A stretch of 64,000 nucleotides of DNA from Catenulispora rubra (GTDB lineage Bacteria > Actinomycetota > Actinomycetes > Streptomycetales > Catenulisporaceae), in assembly GCF_015356825.1 (NCBI RefSeq), contig NZ_JAACYW010000015.1:1-64000 (forward strand), written 5' to 3'. The notes under the pieces were generated by a model that was not told where the DNA came from, ran no database searches, and saw only the letters and a program-made list of their open reading frames with translations. Of the stretch, positions 11,573 through 21,135 are shown piece after piece. Every line of letters begins with the position of its first letter. Positions within the stretch are counted from its first letter, which is position 1. The translations under genes were made by a program, and so were the position numbers.

Positions 11573-13744
11573 TTAGCCGTTGAGGAGATCTTTCATTCTC
11601 TGCCGGAGGCGCTTGTCCTCGGACACGATCTGCTCCTCCGGCGTTCCTGACGAGATCCGCCGGTCTTGATCGATGAGCGTGCGGAGACGGCTTGCGGCCG
11701 GTTCCGGCAGGGGTGCGCCGAGTTCACTAAGCACATCCAGGGCGCGGTCGATGTGGGTCGCACGCCCGTCGGTGATGGCCATGGTTAGGTACGCGGAGAG
11801 TTTGTCCCGCCTGTGTTCTGAGGCGGCTGCGGCCGGATCGATGGCCAGAAGCGCGTGAACGGCCGACGGGCCGGTGACGGGATCGGACAGCAGTTGTTCT
11901 AGTGAGGGGATCAGTTCAGTCGCACCGGCGCCGAGTTCGGCCGCGAGGTTGGCGGCGTCGGCCTGAAGCCACCCGCCGAAGGCGAGATCGGTGTGCTGCA
12001 GGGATTCACGCAGTACTGGGAGCACTCGGATGCCGTCCGCGGTGTGACGCCACAGGGCCCGTGCCAGCGTGACGCGTGCTTGCAGGTCGGGGCGGGTCGA
12101 GCTCGGGGCGCGGGCCGTGTCCAGGGCCTGGGTGATCCGGGACGCGAGTAGGTCGCGGTATTCGGGGAGCTCTGCTGCGGCTTGCGCCGCTACCTGCAGG
12201 TCATAGCGTTGGCGTCCCAGCCCTTCCAAGATGGCTGCGATCAGCGGCTGTGGGTCTGTGGTGAGGGTGAGCAGCGCACGTCCAACGGCGATCTGGTCGG
12301 ATATCCCTGCTTGGCCAGCGGCAGCGCGCAGTGCGGCGATGCACTCGGTCCCGGCGCGGCCGATCGCGCCCAGCGTCTGCGCTGCCGGGTGCGGTCGTTG
12401 GCCGAGCAGCCCGATCAGCTCGGGTGTTGCGGGTTCGGCCACAGGACCCCAGTGGCGTAAGATCTCGGCAAGGTGGATTGGCTCGTTGTGATTGCGGACG
12501 TTCGTGACCAGGTCCGAAGGGCGACTGTCGCCGTTGGAGGCGCCGAGCGCGCGCAGTCGGTCGCGGATCGCGGACAGCAGGCGCTCATCGAACGCGAGGG
12601 TGGAATCGGTCGGGCCGAACGGGAATCCGACGGCCGCGCCCAGAGCTCGTGGACGGTCTGGCAGGTTCTGTGCAAACAGTTCGGTTGCCCGCGGTTCGCC
12701 CAGTCGCACCAGGCAAGCCAGTGCTCGATCGGCGAGGTCGCCCAGGTTACGCTGCTCAGCCAGAGCGAGCACGACATCGGCATGGGATCGCTCGTCGGCG
12801 ACCTCCAGGATTCCCAGTGCCACCTGGCCCGACGTGTCGGTGCCGACGAGTTCCGCGACGACGGCGATCAGCGGGTCGACGGCGCAGCGGTAGGTCAGCA
12901 CCAGATGCCGGGCGCCGCCCAGCGCTCGTGCGAGCGTATCGCCGGGGCCTTCGTGGGAGTTTTCCAGGGCCGCGACCACCAAGTCGATCCCGGCCTGCGT
13001 GCCGCAGTGCTCGGCTGTCGCCTTGACCAGCGCGCCGAACAAGCGGTATTCGCGGGTCCACCCCGAACCGGCGGCACGTTCGGGGATCCGGGCCGTTCCG
13101 GCTGCTAGGAGTCGTTCGCTCCAGGCGCGTCCGGCCTGTACCTGTGCGAGCGCCGCTGCCATCCGCAGCGCGGCGGAGGCGTCTTCGAGTACATCCTCGG
13201 CCAGTTCGGCGGCCAGTGCCACATCGGCCTCCATCGCCGCCCAGAGCACGTCCAAGCGCATCGCCCGGTCGGTCTCGACCTGCCACCTTCGCCGCAGTAC
13301 AGCTACTACCCGATCTGAGGAACCAGTGGCGGCGAAGGTAGCGATCGCCGCCGAGCGGATCCGGTCTTGTCCGTGCTCGGTCAGTGGCATCAGCAGATCC
13401 AGCTGCGCGACAACCGCCTGCCGGGCGGCGTCCCGGGCATCCAGACCATGAGGGTCGTCGCTTCCCGCGATCGCACCGAGCAGCTCCAGCAGCGAGACGG
13501 TGTGGATCCCGCCGACAGCAAGCCGGGCCATGAACTCGATGGCGGCTACTGACGCAGGATAGACCGTGCCCTGATGGCACAGGCTGCTATTCAGTGCCTC
13601 GATCACGTCCCCGATCTCGTCGTCGGATGTGGAGGTCAACAACAGCAGCAGTTCAGGCGTGTCCACTGCAGGGCCGTAGGCATGTCCCAGTTCATGCCAG
13701 GCGACGGACTCCAAACCGGCCAGTGCAGGGTGCTCGCGCGTCAT
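11573..13744 (-). CDS. HEAT-repeat-like helical protein
   Basis: A 723-residue Ala/Leu-rich protein built of paired helices throughout (for example ELIGLLGQRPHPAAQTLGAI and repeated LAEL/ALL units), as in HEAT or Armadillo solenoids. There is no signal peptide, membrane segment or enzymatic motif. The C terminus is charged. Solenoids of this type are common in actinobacteria as protein-binding scaffolds, and in islands they can accompany defence genes. It lies downstream of drmB on the same strand with a 238-base gap (13745-13982) in which no gene is seen. A role in the neighbouring defence locus is only a guess. Confidence 0.7.
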   Translation of the reverse strand: MTREHPALAGLESVAWHELGHAYGPAVDTPELLLLLTSTSDDEIGDVIEALNSSLCHQGTVYPASVAAIEFMARLAVGGIHTVSLLELLGAIAGSDDPHGLDARDAARQAVVAQLDLLMPLTEHGQDRIRSAAIATFAATGSSDRVVAVLRRRWQVETDRAMRLDVLWAAMEADVALAAELAEDVLEDASAALRMAAALAQVQAGRAWSERLLAAGTARIPERAAGSGWTREYRLFGALVKATAEHCGTQAGIDLVVAALENSHEGPGDTLARALGGARHLVLTYRCAVDPLIAVVAELVGTDTSGQVALGILEVADERSHADVVLALAEQRNLGDLADRALACLVRLGEPRATELFAQNLPDRPRALGAAVGFPFGPTDSTLAFDERLLSAIRDRLRALGASNGDSRPSDLVTNVRNHNEPIHLAEILRHWGPVAEPATPELIGLLGQRPHPAAQTLGAIGRAGTECIAALRAAAGQAGISDQIAVGRALLTLTTDPQPLIAAILEGLGRQRYDLQVAAQAAAELPEYRDLLASRITQALDTARAPSSTRPDLQARVTLARALWRHTADGIRVLPVLRESLQHTDLAFGGWLQADAANLAAELGAGATELIPSLEQLLSDPVTGPSAVHALLAIDPAAAASEHRRDKLSAYLTMAITDGRATHIDRALDVLSELGAPLPEPAASRLRTLIDQDRRISSGTPEEQIVSEDKRLRQRMKDLLNG

Positions 13745-13982
13745 GCTCCGGTATCAAACCAGAACAACCCGACACGGACGCCGACAGGCACCATGCGACA
13801 ACCTTGGCAACATCGAAGTCGGTACGGCTGAGCTCAGCTGTCGGCCCCCTCAGCACCGCAGACCCGCCCTGGCGCCCGGCGAGCGGCGGTCATACCGATA
13901 CGACGGCGTGGCGTTGACTTCGACGGTGACGTCTTTCAGCTGCGCGGCCGTCGGATGAAGGCATGCTCCTGCGCGGTCACGG

Positions 13983-15953
13983 TCATAAACCTGAGAAGAA
14001 GCCGATCGAGCGATCGTCGAACGTGCCGACTACCAGGCCTCGGTCCAGGAAGCGGTTGAACTCTTCGCAGCTTGTTTCGGGCAGCAGGGCGCAGCCATGA
14101 CAGGCCGCGAGGTTACATGAGTCTGGTCCCTGCCCCCTCTCGCCCACATCCATGCAAACCGGGTCTGTCGAGCACCACTTGGCGTCACTGACAGAGCGGG
14201 CAATGACTGACCAGAGATTTTCCGGACGCGCCATCCGGACGAGACCGCCCAAGGTGCCCTCCGAGTCGCCAGCGGCCGTGTAGACGAGCAGGCCGGCCAT
14301 AAGCCGTCCCGGCGCCTCAGAAACGTAAAGCCGCTCGCGCAGGGATGCCGAACTGTACCCGCAGGCGAAGACGAGTTCGTTGATCATCAAGTGGCCGAGT
14401 GTATGCAGGAGTACGAATCTCGGACTGATTGTGCGCGTTTGTAGCCCGCGCGACTGGGCGACGTCCCCGTACTGGTCGGCGATCTTCTTTGCCCGCGCGA
14501 TGACTTCGGCCCGCCGTTCCCACCTCTCGAGCCGCTGACTGTCGAGCTCCAGGTAGATTCCCTCGCCCTTGACCACGTAGGCGGGCAGCCAGTCGTGCCC
14601 TGGTTGCAATTGCCTGCGCCGCAATAGTTTCTTCCCGGCTGTCAGCTTCAGGCCTGCATCACGCACGCGGGTGAAGCCCCGGAGGGCGCGCGTCTCTCGC
14701 AGGGTCTCGATGCTTCGAACACGAGCGAACACCCCCGTGAGCTCGGTATGTAAGCCCGGGTCGGTCGCGGTCAAATAATCATCGGCGGGGGTCTCCCGAA
14801 GCAGTTTGAACTCGGGGTATCGCCACACATCGTTCCCGGTCAGCGTCTCGCTGTCGTCAGTGCCCTCGTCCTCTTCCGTGCTGGCGGGGTCAGCTTCGTC
14901 TTGAGTTTCGTTCGTGCCCACATCGTCGATGCCAAACATGTCGCGGTACCCGGCGAGCAACTCGCTGTCGGTGATCGGTCTGAAGAGCTCGGGCGGCAGC
15001 TCATCACGGATCTGGTCAGCAGTAACGGCGGCAGCCGACATCTTATGAAGCAGTCGCAGCACCGGGCTGACATCTGCCCTGTTCAACAGATCGTGCAGTT
15101 CAGCACTGACGGCGCCGGTCTGCCGTGGCAGATAGATGGATGACTCCACTTTCGGGAAATACACGTTACCCGCACCGCGTAGCGCGCCCCGGATCGGCTC
15201 ATCGCAGAGGCTTTCGGGCTCTGCCAGCCACGGTCGCGCGCCTGTGCAGTAGAAAGGGCCGTCGTTCGGCGCCAGCTGGTCCGTGAGGTGAGTGCGCTCT
15301 ATCTGCAGCTTGTCCCGGCGTGCGTTCATGATGCCATCAAGGGACCGCTCGGCGCCGCACCCCTTTGAAAGGGTTCCGGATTCACAAACGACTACTTGGC
15401 CTTCGAGCCCGCCGCCGCCGCGTGATTCGAGTCGCATGACGCCTTGACAGGCCGGATGGTGGCTGCGGTGTACCCACTCGCGGAAAGGAAAGTCATCGAG
15501 GTGCCCGCGCGCGCAGATAACCACGAACGGAACCTGCGACATGCGCGGTGGCTTGCGTTTTTTCCCCGCCGGGTCCTGCTTGTGTTTCGGGTCCTGGCAT
15601 TCGACCGGCTGTGCCATCGTCAGCGGGCTCTGCTCGAGTCTCTTGCAGTACATGCAGAACGACCAGCGCGGGAACCGAAGCGCAGGGACCGTCAGGCCGG
15701 TGTTCCGCTGATCCGAGCCCTTCTGAGGGCGACGGAAGTCAGGGGGCAGGCGAAACTCACGGACCCGTAGACGGGACTCTAGGCGCCAATCGTGTGCTAC
15801 GTACTCACCGAGTTCTAGCGTCGCCGCGTCTCTGACGGAGTACCAGTGGTCAAGGCCGGCCGTAATGATCGTCGTGCCGTTCACCAGAACGCTCATGGCG
15901 CCGACACCGAATGGCGTCACCAGTTGTGCGCGTCGGATGCTGCCCGAACTCAT
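13983..15953 (-). CDS. drmB: DISARM protein DrmB (DUF1998)
   Basis: A 656-residue protein matching DrmB. The N terminus has the typical RRAQLVTPFGVGAM start. A zinc-binding group CMYCKRLEQ follows near residue 100. The C-terminal DUF1998 domain (about 500-656) has LLHTLGHLMINEL and a cysteine cluster (WCSTDPVC, CNLAACHGC). In DISARM, DrmB partners the helicase DrmA and is thought to help block incoming unmodified phage DNA. The start at 15953 overlaps the drmA stop codon as ATGA. Fusion to the upstream open frame at 16022 is not needed. Confidence 0.85.
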   Translation of the reverse strand: MSSGSIRRAQLVTPFGVGAMSVLVNGTTIITAGLDHWYSVRDAATLELGEYVAHDWRLESRLRVREFRLPPDFRRPQKGSDQRNTGLTVPALRFPRWSFCMYCKRLEQSPLTMAQPVECQDPKHKQDPAGKKRKPPRMSQVPFVVICARGHLDDFPFREWVHRSHHPACQGVMRLESRGGGGLEGQVVVCESGTLSKGCGAERSLDGIMNARRDKLQIERTHLTDQLAPNDGPFYCTGARPWLAEPESLCDEPIRGALRGAGNVYFPKVESSIYLPRQTGAVSAELHDLLNRADVSPVLRLLHKMSAAAVTADQIRDELPPELFRPITDSELLAGYRDMFGIDDVGTNETQDEADPASTEEDEGTDDSETLTGNDVWRYPEFKLLRETPADDYLTATDPGLHTELTGVFARVRSIETLRETRALRGFTRVRDAGLKLTAGKKLLRRRQLQPGHDWLPAYVVKGEGIYLELDSQRLERWERRAEVIARAKKIADQYGDVAQSRGLQTRTISPRFVLLHTLGHLMINELVFACGYSSASLRERLYVSEAPGRLMAGLLVYTAAGDSEGTLGGLVRMARPENLWSVIARSVSDAKWCSTDPVCMDVGERGQGPDSCNLAACHGCALLPETSCEEFNRFLDRGLVVGTFDDRSIGFFSGL

Positions 15954-18900
15954 TCCAAGCCCTCCTCTTCGGCCGCAGCGACCTCCTCCTGGTTGTAGTC
16001 TCGCGAGATCTCCAGCTGGCACTCAGCATCGACGTCGCGCATGCTTGTGGGGATATCCCACATGGTGGCTTGCGCCTTTAGGTCCGGAAGCGTGCCGGCG
16101 TAGCGCATGAGCCCTTGTATGGGATCACCGTCGAAGGCATTTGCGCTCCACTCTGTGCGCTCCCACTTGCTCCACTCCTGGGCGCGTTTGCGCTGCATCC
16201 GCTCAAGCGCTGGAATCTCGTCTTTGTCTGCAATGGCCGCCCGGTTGCGGAGCAATTCGACGGCCTCATCGTACAAATGCTGCGGGAACGGGTAGGGTGC
16301 GAGCTTGTGATCAGATGTCTGCCGGATATACGAGATGGCGGCGGCGTGCATCGCTCGGCGCAGCACTGGCAGCGCGAACGGGGTCATCGATGTAGGCTCG
16401 ACCTGGGCGTATAGCTGCTGGTGGTAGGTGCGGAACCGTTCGTAGTGGCTTCGGTCCCGGGGTTTAGCTGCGCCGTAAATCGTGATGACCAGGCCTGGGC
16501 GGTCAGCGTGGCGGCCAACGCGGCCGCTCACCTGGATGTACTGCGCTGTCGTTTTGGGCTGGCCGACCATCGTCATCAGGCCTAGGCGGTCGATGTCGAC
16601 GCCTACCTCGATGATGTTCGATGCCAGGCAGATATCTACGCAACTGGCCTCGCCGTAGTTCAGCTGAAGCTGCTCGATGGCCTTTGGGATATCGTCACTT
16701 CGCCTGCGGCTGGTCAGTTCCATGAGAATCCGCGGCCAGCGGGGGGAAGCCAGCGCCTCCCTGCGGCGCAGGCCAGTCAGATAGTCGGGGATGTCCGACT
16801 GGATCAGCGAGACCGTATTGCCGAGCTCGCGCAGGCTGTTGAGGAAGTTCAGATTAGTCCAATAGCCGTCTCGGTCGGCATCAGGGATTGCAGCCGCGCC
16901 TTGCAGCGTGGCGGCAGCGACGCGGACCTGAACGGTTTGCGTCGATCCGAGCGAGGCACTCATGACGCCGAGATAGCGGCGACCGGGAGCTGGCGTGCCA
17001 TCGTCCAGCGCCGCAGGCTCGGCGAAGAAGGCGTGTCCTTCTTCGAGTCCCTGCGGCGGGAAAAGGGCAATCTTTTCACGCCCGAACAGCCCTTTGATCT
17101 GGGACTCGTAGCCCCGGATCGTTGCTGTCGATGCGATGATCTTCGGCGGAATCGGCGCAGCACCCCGCTTGTCGGTGCACAGGTCGTCTATTACCGGCTC
17201 GTACAGACCGGCCATCGAGCCGAGCGGTCCCGAGATGAGGTGGAGCTCGTCCTGGATGATAAGGCCGGGTGGCGAGACTTCGCGGGTACCGTCGGCTGCA
17301 AGCCCGAAAATCGCGCGAGCCTCAGGACGCCAGGCCAGCATGGCGAACTTGTCCACAGTCCCGATGACGATTGACGGCTGCTTATCGTAAATATCCTGGT
17401 CTACGACATAGACTGGCAGCTTGCGGCGGCCGCCGAATCGGCAGTCGTTGTCGAGGCAACGGAACTCGACGCTTTTGCCGACCTGCTGGTAGCCGATGAC
17501 GTCCTGTCCGTCCTTGCCTCCTGGCTTCGGTCCCATTTGGGTGCCGCACCAGGGGCAGCGCAGCAGCAAGAACTTGTTCTGGCTGGAGCTGTTGCGGCGG
17601 AGCTGCCGGAGATTCTCGAGCGCCTGCTCTCTGGAGTTCGGCGTCGATGAACCGCCGAGCCAGATGCCGATGCTGAAGGAGGCTTTGCCGAGCTCGTCCT
17701 CGTGCTCCGAGCGGATGTCTTCCAGGACGCATACCAACGCTGCTGCGCGCAGAAACTGTTGCGCTGTGAGCAATCGGAGTGTGTAGCGCATCAAGGTGTC
17801 CGTGCCGACATCATCCTTGTCGCGCAGTCGCCGAGCCAGCAGACTGATAGCTGAGGCGCCTAGATACGCCTCCGTCTTGCCGCCTCCAGTCGGGAAGAAG
17901 ATCAGATCCACGGTCGAACGGCTGGGCCGCGCGCGATCGATGAGCTCCGGCAGGCTTGTTAGTAGGAACGCGAGTTGGAATGGGCGCCAGTTGCCCTTGC
18001 CTGGAACCGGCGCAGGCGTCGGATGTGGGCCCGCGACTCGCAGGCGCCCGTCCTTTGTGCGCTCGACTTCGCGCCGGTTGAAGTTGGAACGTAGTTGCTG
18101 ATCGAGCATCGCCTGATTTGCGAGCTGGAATGCACGGACAGCTATCGGGTCCTTAGTCGCGAGCCGCCAGCCTTCGCTCATACGGTCGAGGGTCTCGCGG
18201 CAAAGACGCACGTGCCGCTGGGCTGCGGGCTGGAATCGTGGCAGCAGCGAGCTAATCTCTGCCTCGCGGGCAGCGATCCAGTCCTCGTAGAGCCTGAGTA
18301 CTGTTTCAACCTGCCTTCGGCCGATCTCGGTGGAGGTTGCCAGCTCATGCATGCTGACGGTGACCGCCTCGCGGCTTCCATCCCCGGTACTGACGTAGAT
18401 ATCCGGGGTGAGGCTGACGACTTCGTAGGTCGGCAGAGGGTCGGCCCAGATGGCGCTGACAGTCTGGGCCCTCTCAACTGACCAATCGGCGGCACACCCG
18501 TGCCCGATGGCGTATGTGCGCTGGTTTCGGTACAGGAGCGCGATCGACTGCTCCTCCTCGTCCGGACCGTACTGCTCAACGTCGGGGTATGGGGTGATCC
18601 GCAGGCCACCTTCAGAGTCCGCTCGGAACCCCATCTGGAATAGGGCAGAGGACGGCCCGGTCCCCGGTGCTGTGTTGAGTACTGCCATCGTGACGAGGCG
18701 AAATGCTGACCCTGCCGACTGGCCCGGCCCGGGGCGACTGAAGAGCTGCAGTGTTGGCACCACGCGGAAGCGGTCGGCCGGAGCGAGGGGGACAGTGATT
18801 AGCCGGTTGGTCTTCTGGAGCAGTACCTCGCTCGGTATCTTGCCGGTCAGCTTGAACGGACGGCGCACCCACCAAGGGCGCGGCTTGCGGATCCCGGGAA

Positions 18901-19438
18901 AATCGGCGGCGATCCGATCGTAGTAGGCCCCTGTGATGGTCACGGCTAGGCTGCCGCCCGCAACCGCATCGCATTGGAACGAGACCGCCATTGCCGAGGG
19001 CTTGAACGAGTTGGCGTCGGTGAGATCGAAGTCATCGCTGTCCGCGTTCCCCCGAGTTGCCGCGGCTGCCGGGACGTCGATCTCCACGATAGGACCGGAC
19101 AGCGGTTCCTCGCTGCTGCTCAAGCCGGTGACACCCATAAGTTCTTCTTCGGGATCACTGTCGATCGGCGGTTCCGCGGCCAGTGTCGTGCCTCGAGCCT
19201 GAGCGCCACTGTGTAGGATGCCGACGCCATAGCGCCTCAGCGGGTCGGATTCAGTCAGGATCTCCTGGCCACTGCTGCCGTCGTGCCACAGGCCCCAGCT
19301 GTCCTCGCGCTTCTCGAAGTGCACGGTGCCCGAAGAGCAGTCGAGCGGCTTGCCGCGCGGCGGCTCAGCTAGAGGCGGGCCGAACAACTCGCGACGGACG
19401 GCGGCCTCGACGGTGGCGCGTGCCTCAACCCCGCTCAT
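15950..19438 (-). CDS. drmA: DISARM SF2 helicase DrmA
   Basis: A 1162-residue helicase of the DrmA type. Walker A FFPTGGGKTEAY lies near residue 514, a cysteine pair CPWC with a second C-x4-DC pair near 631-660, the DELH box in IIQDELHLISG near 731, SATIRG near 771, motif V ASNIIEVGVDI and motif VI QVSGRVGR near 966. The size and the DELH/zinc arrangement fit DrmA, the DNA-binding motor of DISARM. It overlaps drmB downstream and the NERD helicase upstream by ATGA junctions, so the operon is translationally coupled. No motif appears damaged. Confidence 0.88.
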   Translation of the reverse strand: MSGVEARATVEAAVRRELFGPPLAEPPRGKPLDCSSGTVHFEKREDSWGLWHDGSSGQEILTESDPLRRYGVGILHSGAQARGTTLAAEPPIDSDPEEELMGVTGLSSSEEPLSGPIVEIDVPAAAATRGNADSDDFDLTDANSFKPSAMAVSFQCDAVAGGSLAVTITGAYYDRIAADFPGIRKPRPWWVRRPFKLTGKIPSEVLLQKTNRLITVPLAPADRFRVVPTLQLFSRPGPGQSAGSAFRLVTMAVLNTAPGTGPSSALFQMGFRADSEGGLRITPYPDVEQYGPDEEEQSIALLYRNQRTYAIGHGCAADWSVERAQTVSAIWADPLPTYEVVSLTPDIYVSTGDGSREAVTVSMHELATSTEIGRRQVETVLRLYEDWIAAREAEISSLLPRFQPAAQRHVRLCRETLDRMSEGWRLATKDPIAVRAFQLANQAMLDQQLRSNFNRREVERTKDGRLRVAGPHPTPAPVPGKGNWRPFQLAFLLTSLPELIDRARPSRSTVDLIFFPTGGGKTEAYLGASAISLLARRLRDKDDVGTDTLMRYTLRLLTAQQFLRAAALVCVLEDIRSEHEDELGKASFSIGIWLGGSSTPNSREQALENLRQLRRNSSSQNKFLLLRCPWCGTQMGPKPGGKDGQDVIGYQQVGKSVEFRCLDNDCRFGGRRKLPVYVVDQDIYDKQPSIVIGTVDKFAMLAWRPEARAIFGLAADGTREVSPPGLIIQDELHLISGPLGSMAGLYEPVIDDLCTDKRGAAPIPPKIIASTATIRGYESQIKGLFGREKIALFPPQGLEEGHAFFAEPAALDDGTPAPGRRYLGVMSASLGSTQTVQVRVAAATLQGAAAIPDADRDGYWTNLNFLNSLRELGNTVSLIQSDIPDYLTGLRRREALASPRWPRILMELTSRRRSDDIPKAIEQLQLNYGEASCVDICLASNIIEVGVDIDRLGLMTMVGQPKTTAQYIQVSGRVGRHADRPGLVITIYGAAKPRDRSHYERFRTYHQQLYAQVEPTSMTPFALPVLRRAMHAAAISYIRQTSDHKLAPYPFPQHLYDEAVELLRNRAAIADKDEIPALERMQRKRAQEWSKWERTEWSANAFDGDPIQGLMRYAGTLPDLKAQATMWDIPTSMRDVDAECQLEISRDYNQEEVAAAEEEGLE

Positions 19439-21135
19439 GCGCTGGCTCCAAAGCTGTTGCGAAGCGTCCGGGACTCGGCCAGAGCGGTGAGGCGGTCGGT
19501 AGCGCGGGTCATCCCGATATAGAGCAACGGCTCGAAGTTCAGCACGTTCGATTCGTCGAGGTCAGTTATGATCACGGCTGGCGCATCCAGCCCTTTGAAC
19601 GCGTGGACCGTGGTGTAGCGCAACTGGCCGGGCCCGGGCGCCGAACCGTCCGCCGGCCGGAGGATCTGCCGTAGCCAAGGATCGGTGACCACCTCGGCAG
19701 CCGACCTGTTACGCAACGGGCTGAGCACGACAATCTCATCGAGCCCGTACCCGTCACTCCGCAGCGTGCGCACAGCGTCAGCAAGAACAGTTGACTGGTC
19801 TGCGCCGCGCTCGAAGAGCACAAACTCCGGATCAACGCCGTCGTCTGGCCTCCGAAAGCGCCGGTAGCCCGGAGACAGGCGGCTGAGTTTCTTCACAACT
19901 GTCCCGATACGCGGGAGGTTGCGACAGTTAACTGCCATGCTGCAGGTTACGAGGCCCGGGATGTGCTGCCGAAGGAGACCCCGCCCGTCACCGGCCTCGT
20001 AGATCGCTTGCCGCTCGAAGTCGCCGAATAACAGCACGCGGCCGCTCTTGAGCCCGCCCTTGACGAGCAAGTCGAGTACGTCAAGGACGGACTCGCGGGC
20101 TAGATCCTGGATCTCGTCGACGATCAAGAAGTCGCCTGCCTCTGCCTCGCCGTCTTCGAGCAGCGCCTCAATGACCTTGTCGGGCAGCTCGCGATCCCAA
20201 AACCCAGCGTCGGCATCTGCCGGTACCGCCACTCCGCCCAGCCGTACAGCTTCCTGATAGAAGGTCGCGGTACGCAGACCGGTGAGGCTTGCCGTCTCTC
20301 TCCTGAGATGCTGACCAAGCAAGCGGTTGAAACACAGCAAGCGACCAGTGTGGCCCAGTTCGGCTTCTCGCCGAGCTGCTTCGAGAGCGAGCCAGGTCTT
20401 GCCGGAGCCAGCCGGTCCGGTGAAGAGAACGGCACGGTTGTGCTGCATGTTGTCGAGGGCGTCGTATTGCTCGTCGGTGAATGCAGCCAGCTGTGTCTCG
20501 CGTCCGCGGCGGATGTCTCCGTGCACGAGAGCGGCCTCGAACTTCGGACGCAGTATCGTTGCAATTCTCATAGCGGTCGTGGCGTCGGGCCCGGTGCCCC
20601 CACGAGCGAAGCCCCCGATCTTGCTGGCTAGGTGTTTACCTCCGGCTGTGAGGACACGCAAAACAGCTGCGGCTGCATCCACGCGCAGATCTTCGGAATC
20701 GAGCAGCTGCCAGTCGTGCCACTCAGGGCTCCGCGGCAGCATGGTGCGGGCGCGCACATGGGTGAACCAGACCGCGTCGAGAATAGGCACCGAGCGCAGA
20801 TCGACCCCGCGATTGATCATGTATTTGCGCAGACTCTGCATGGCCTCGCTGGCCTGTTGAAAGGGCCCTCGCGAAGTCGGTGACTGGTTGCCGAGTCTCC
20901 AACGCCCGTCGTCCATCCGCTTGACGGACGAGTGTGACTTCACCTCAACGACGAGAACGCCGCGTTCAGGCACGACTATTACGAAGTCGGTCTCACCCTG
21001 GACTTGTCGGACGTGCGAGGCGATGGCGAGCGAATGCAACACTATCCAGCCATCCGTGGCAGTGCTGGACGCGAGCGCGTTGAAGAGTGCCTTTTCGCCG
21101 GGTGGGGCGTCGGTCGGGCAGTATGGCGGCATCAT
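19435..21135 (-). CDS. NERD-domain SF1 (UvrD-like) helicase
   Basis: About 566 residues. Residues 15-125 form a NERD nuclease-related domain with ETDFVIVV followed by VLVVEVKSH, the D-x-EVK pattern of PD-(D/E)XK folds. The rest is an SF1 helicase: Walker A FTGPAGSGKTWLAL near 241, Walker B FLIVDEIQDL near 335, and the C-terminal LLYIGMTRATDRL motif. The ATG at 21135 is preferred because it overlaps the preceding stop codon; an ATG at 21144 is also in frame. Its place between the putative drmE halves and drmA is unusual, since classical DISARM has no such gene. It may supply the nuclease activity otherwise linked to DrmC. Confidence 0.82.
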   Translation of the reverse strand: MMPPYCPTDAPPGEKALFNALASSTATDGWIVLHSLAIASHVRQVQGETDFVIVVPERGVLVVEVKSHSSVKRMDDGRWRLGNQSPTSRGPFQQASEAMQSLRKYMINRGVDLRSVPILDAVWFTHVRARTMLPRSPEWHDWQLLDSEDLRVDAAAAVLRVLTAGGKHLASKIGGFARGGTGPDATTAMRIATILRPKFEAALVHGDIRRGRETQLAAFTDEQYDALDNMQHNRAVLFTGPAGSGKTWLALEAARREAELGHTGRLLCFNRLLGQHLRRETASLTGLRTATFYQEAVRLGGVAVPADADAGFWDRELPDKVIEALLEDGEAEAGDFLIVDEIQDLARESVLDVLDLLVKGGLKSGRVLLFGDFERQAIYEAGDGRGLLRQHIPGLVTCSMAVNCRNLPRIGTVVKKLSRLSPGYRRFRRPDDGVDPEFVLFERGADQSTVLADAVRTLRSDGYGLDEIVVLSPLRNRSAAEVVTDPWLRQILRPADGSAPGPGQLRYTTVHAFKGLDAPAVIITDLDESNVLNFEPLLYIGMTRATDRLTALAESRTLRNSFGASA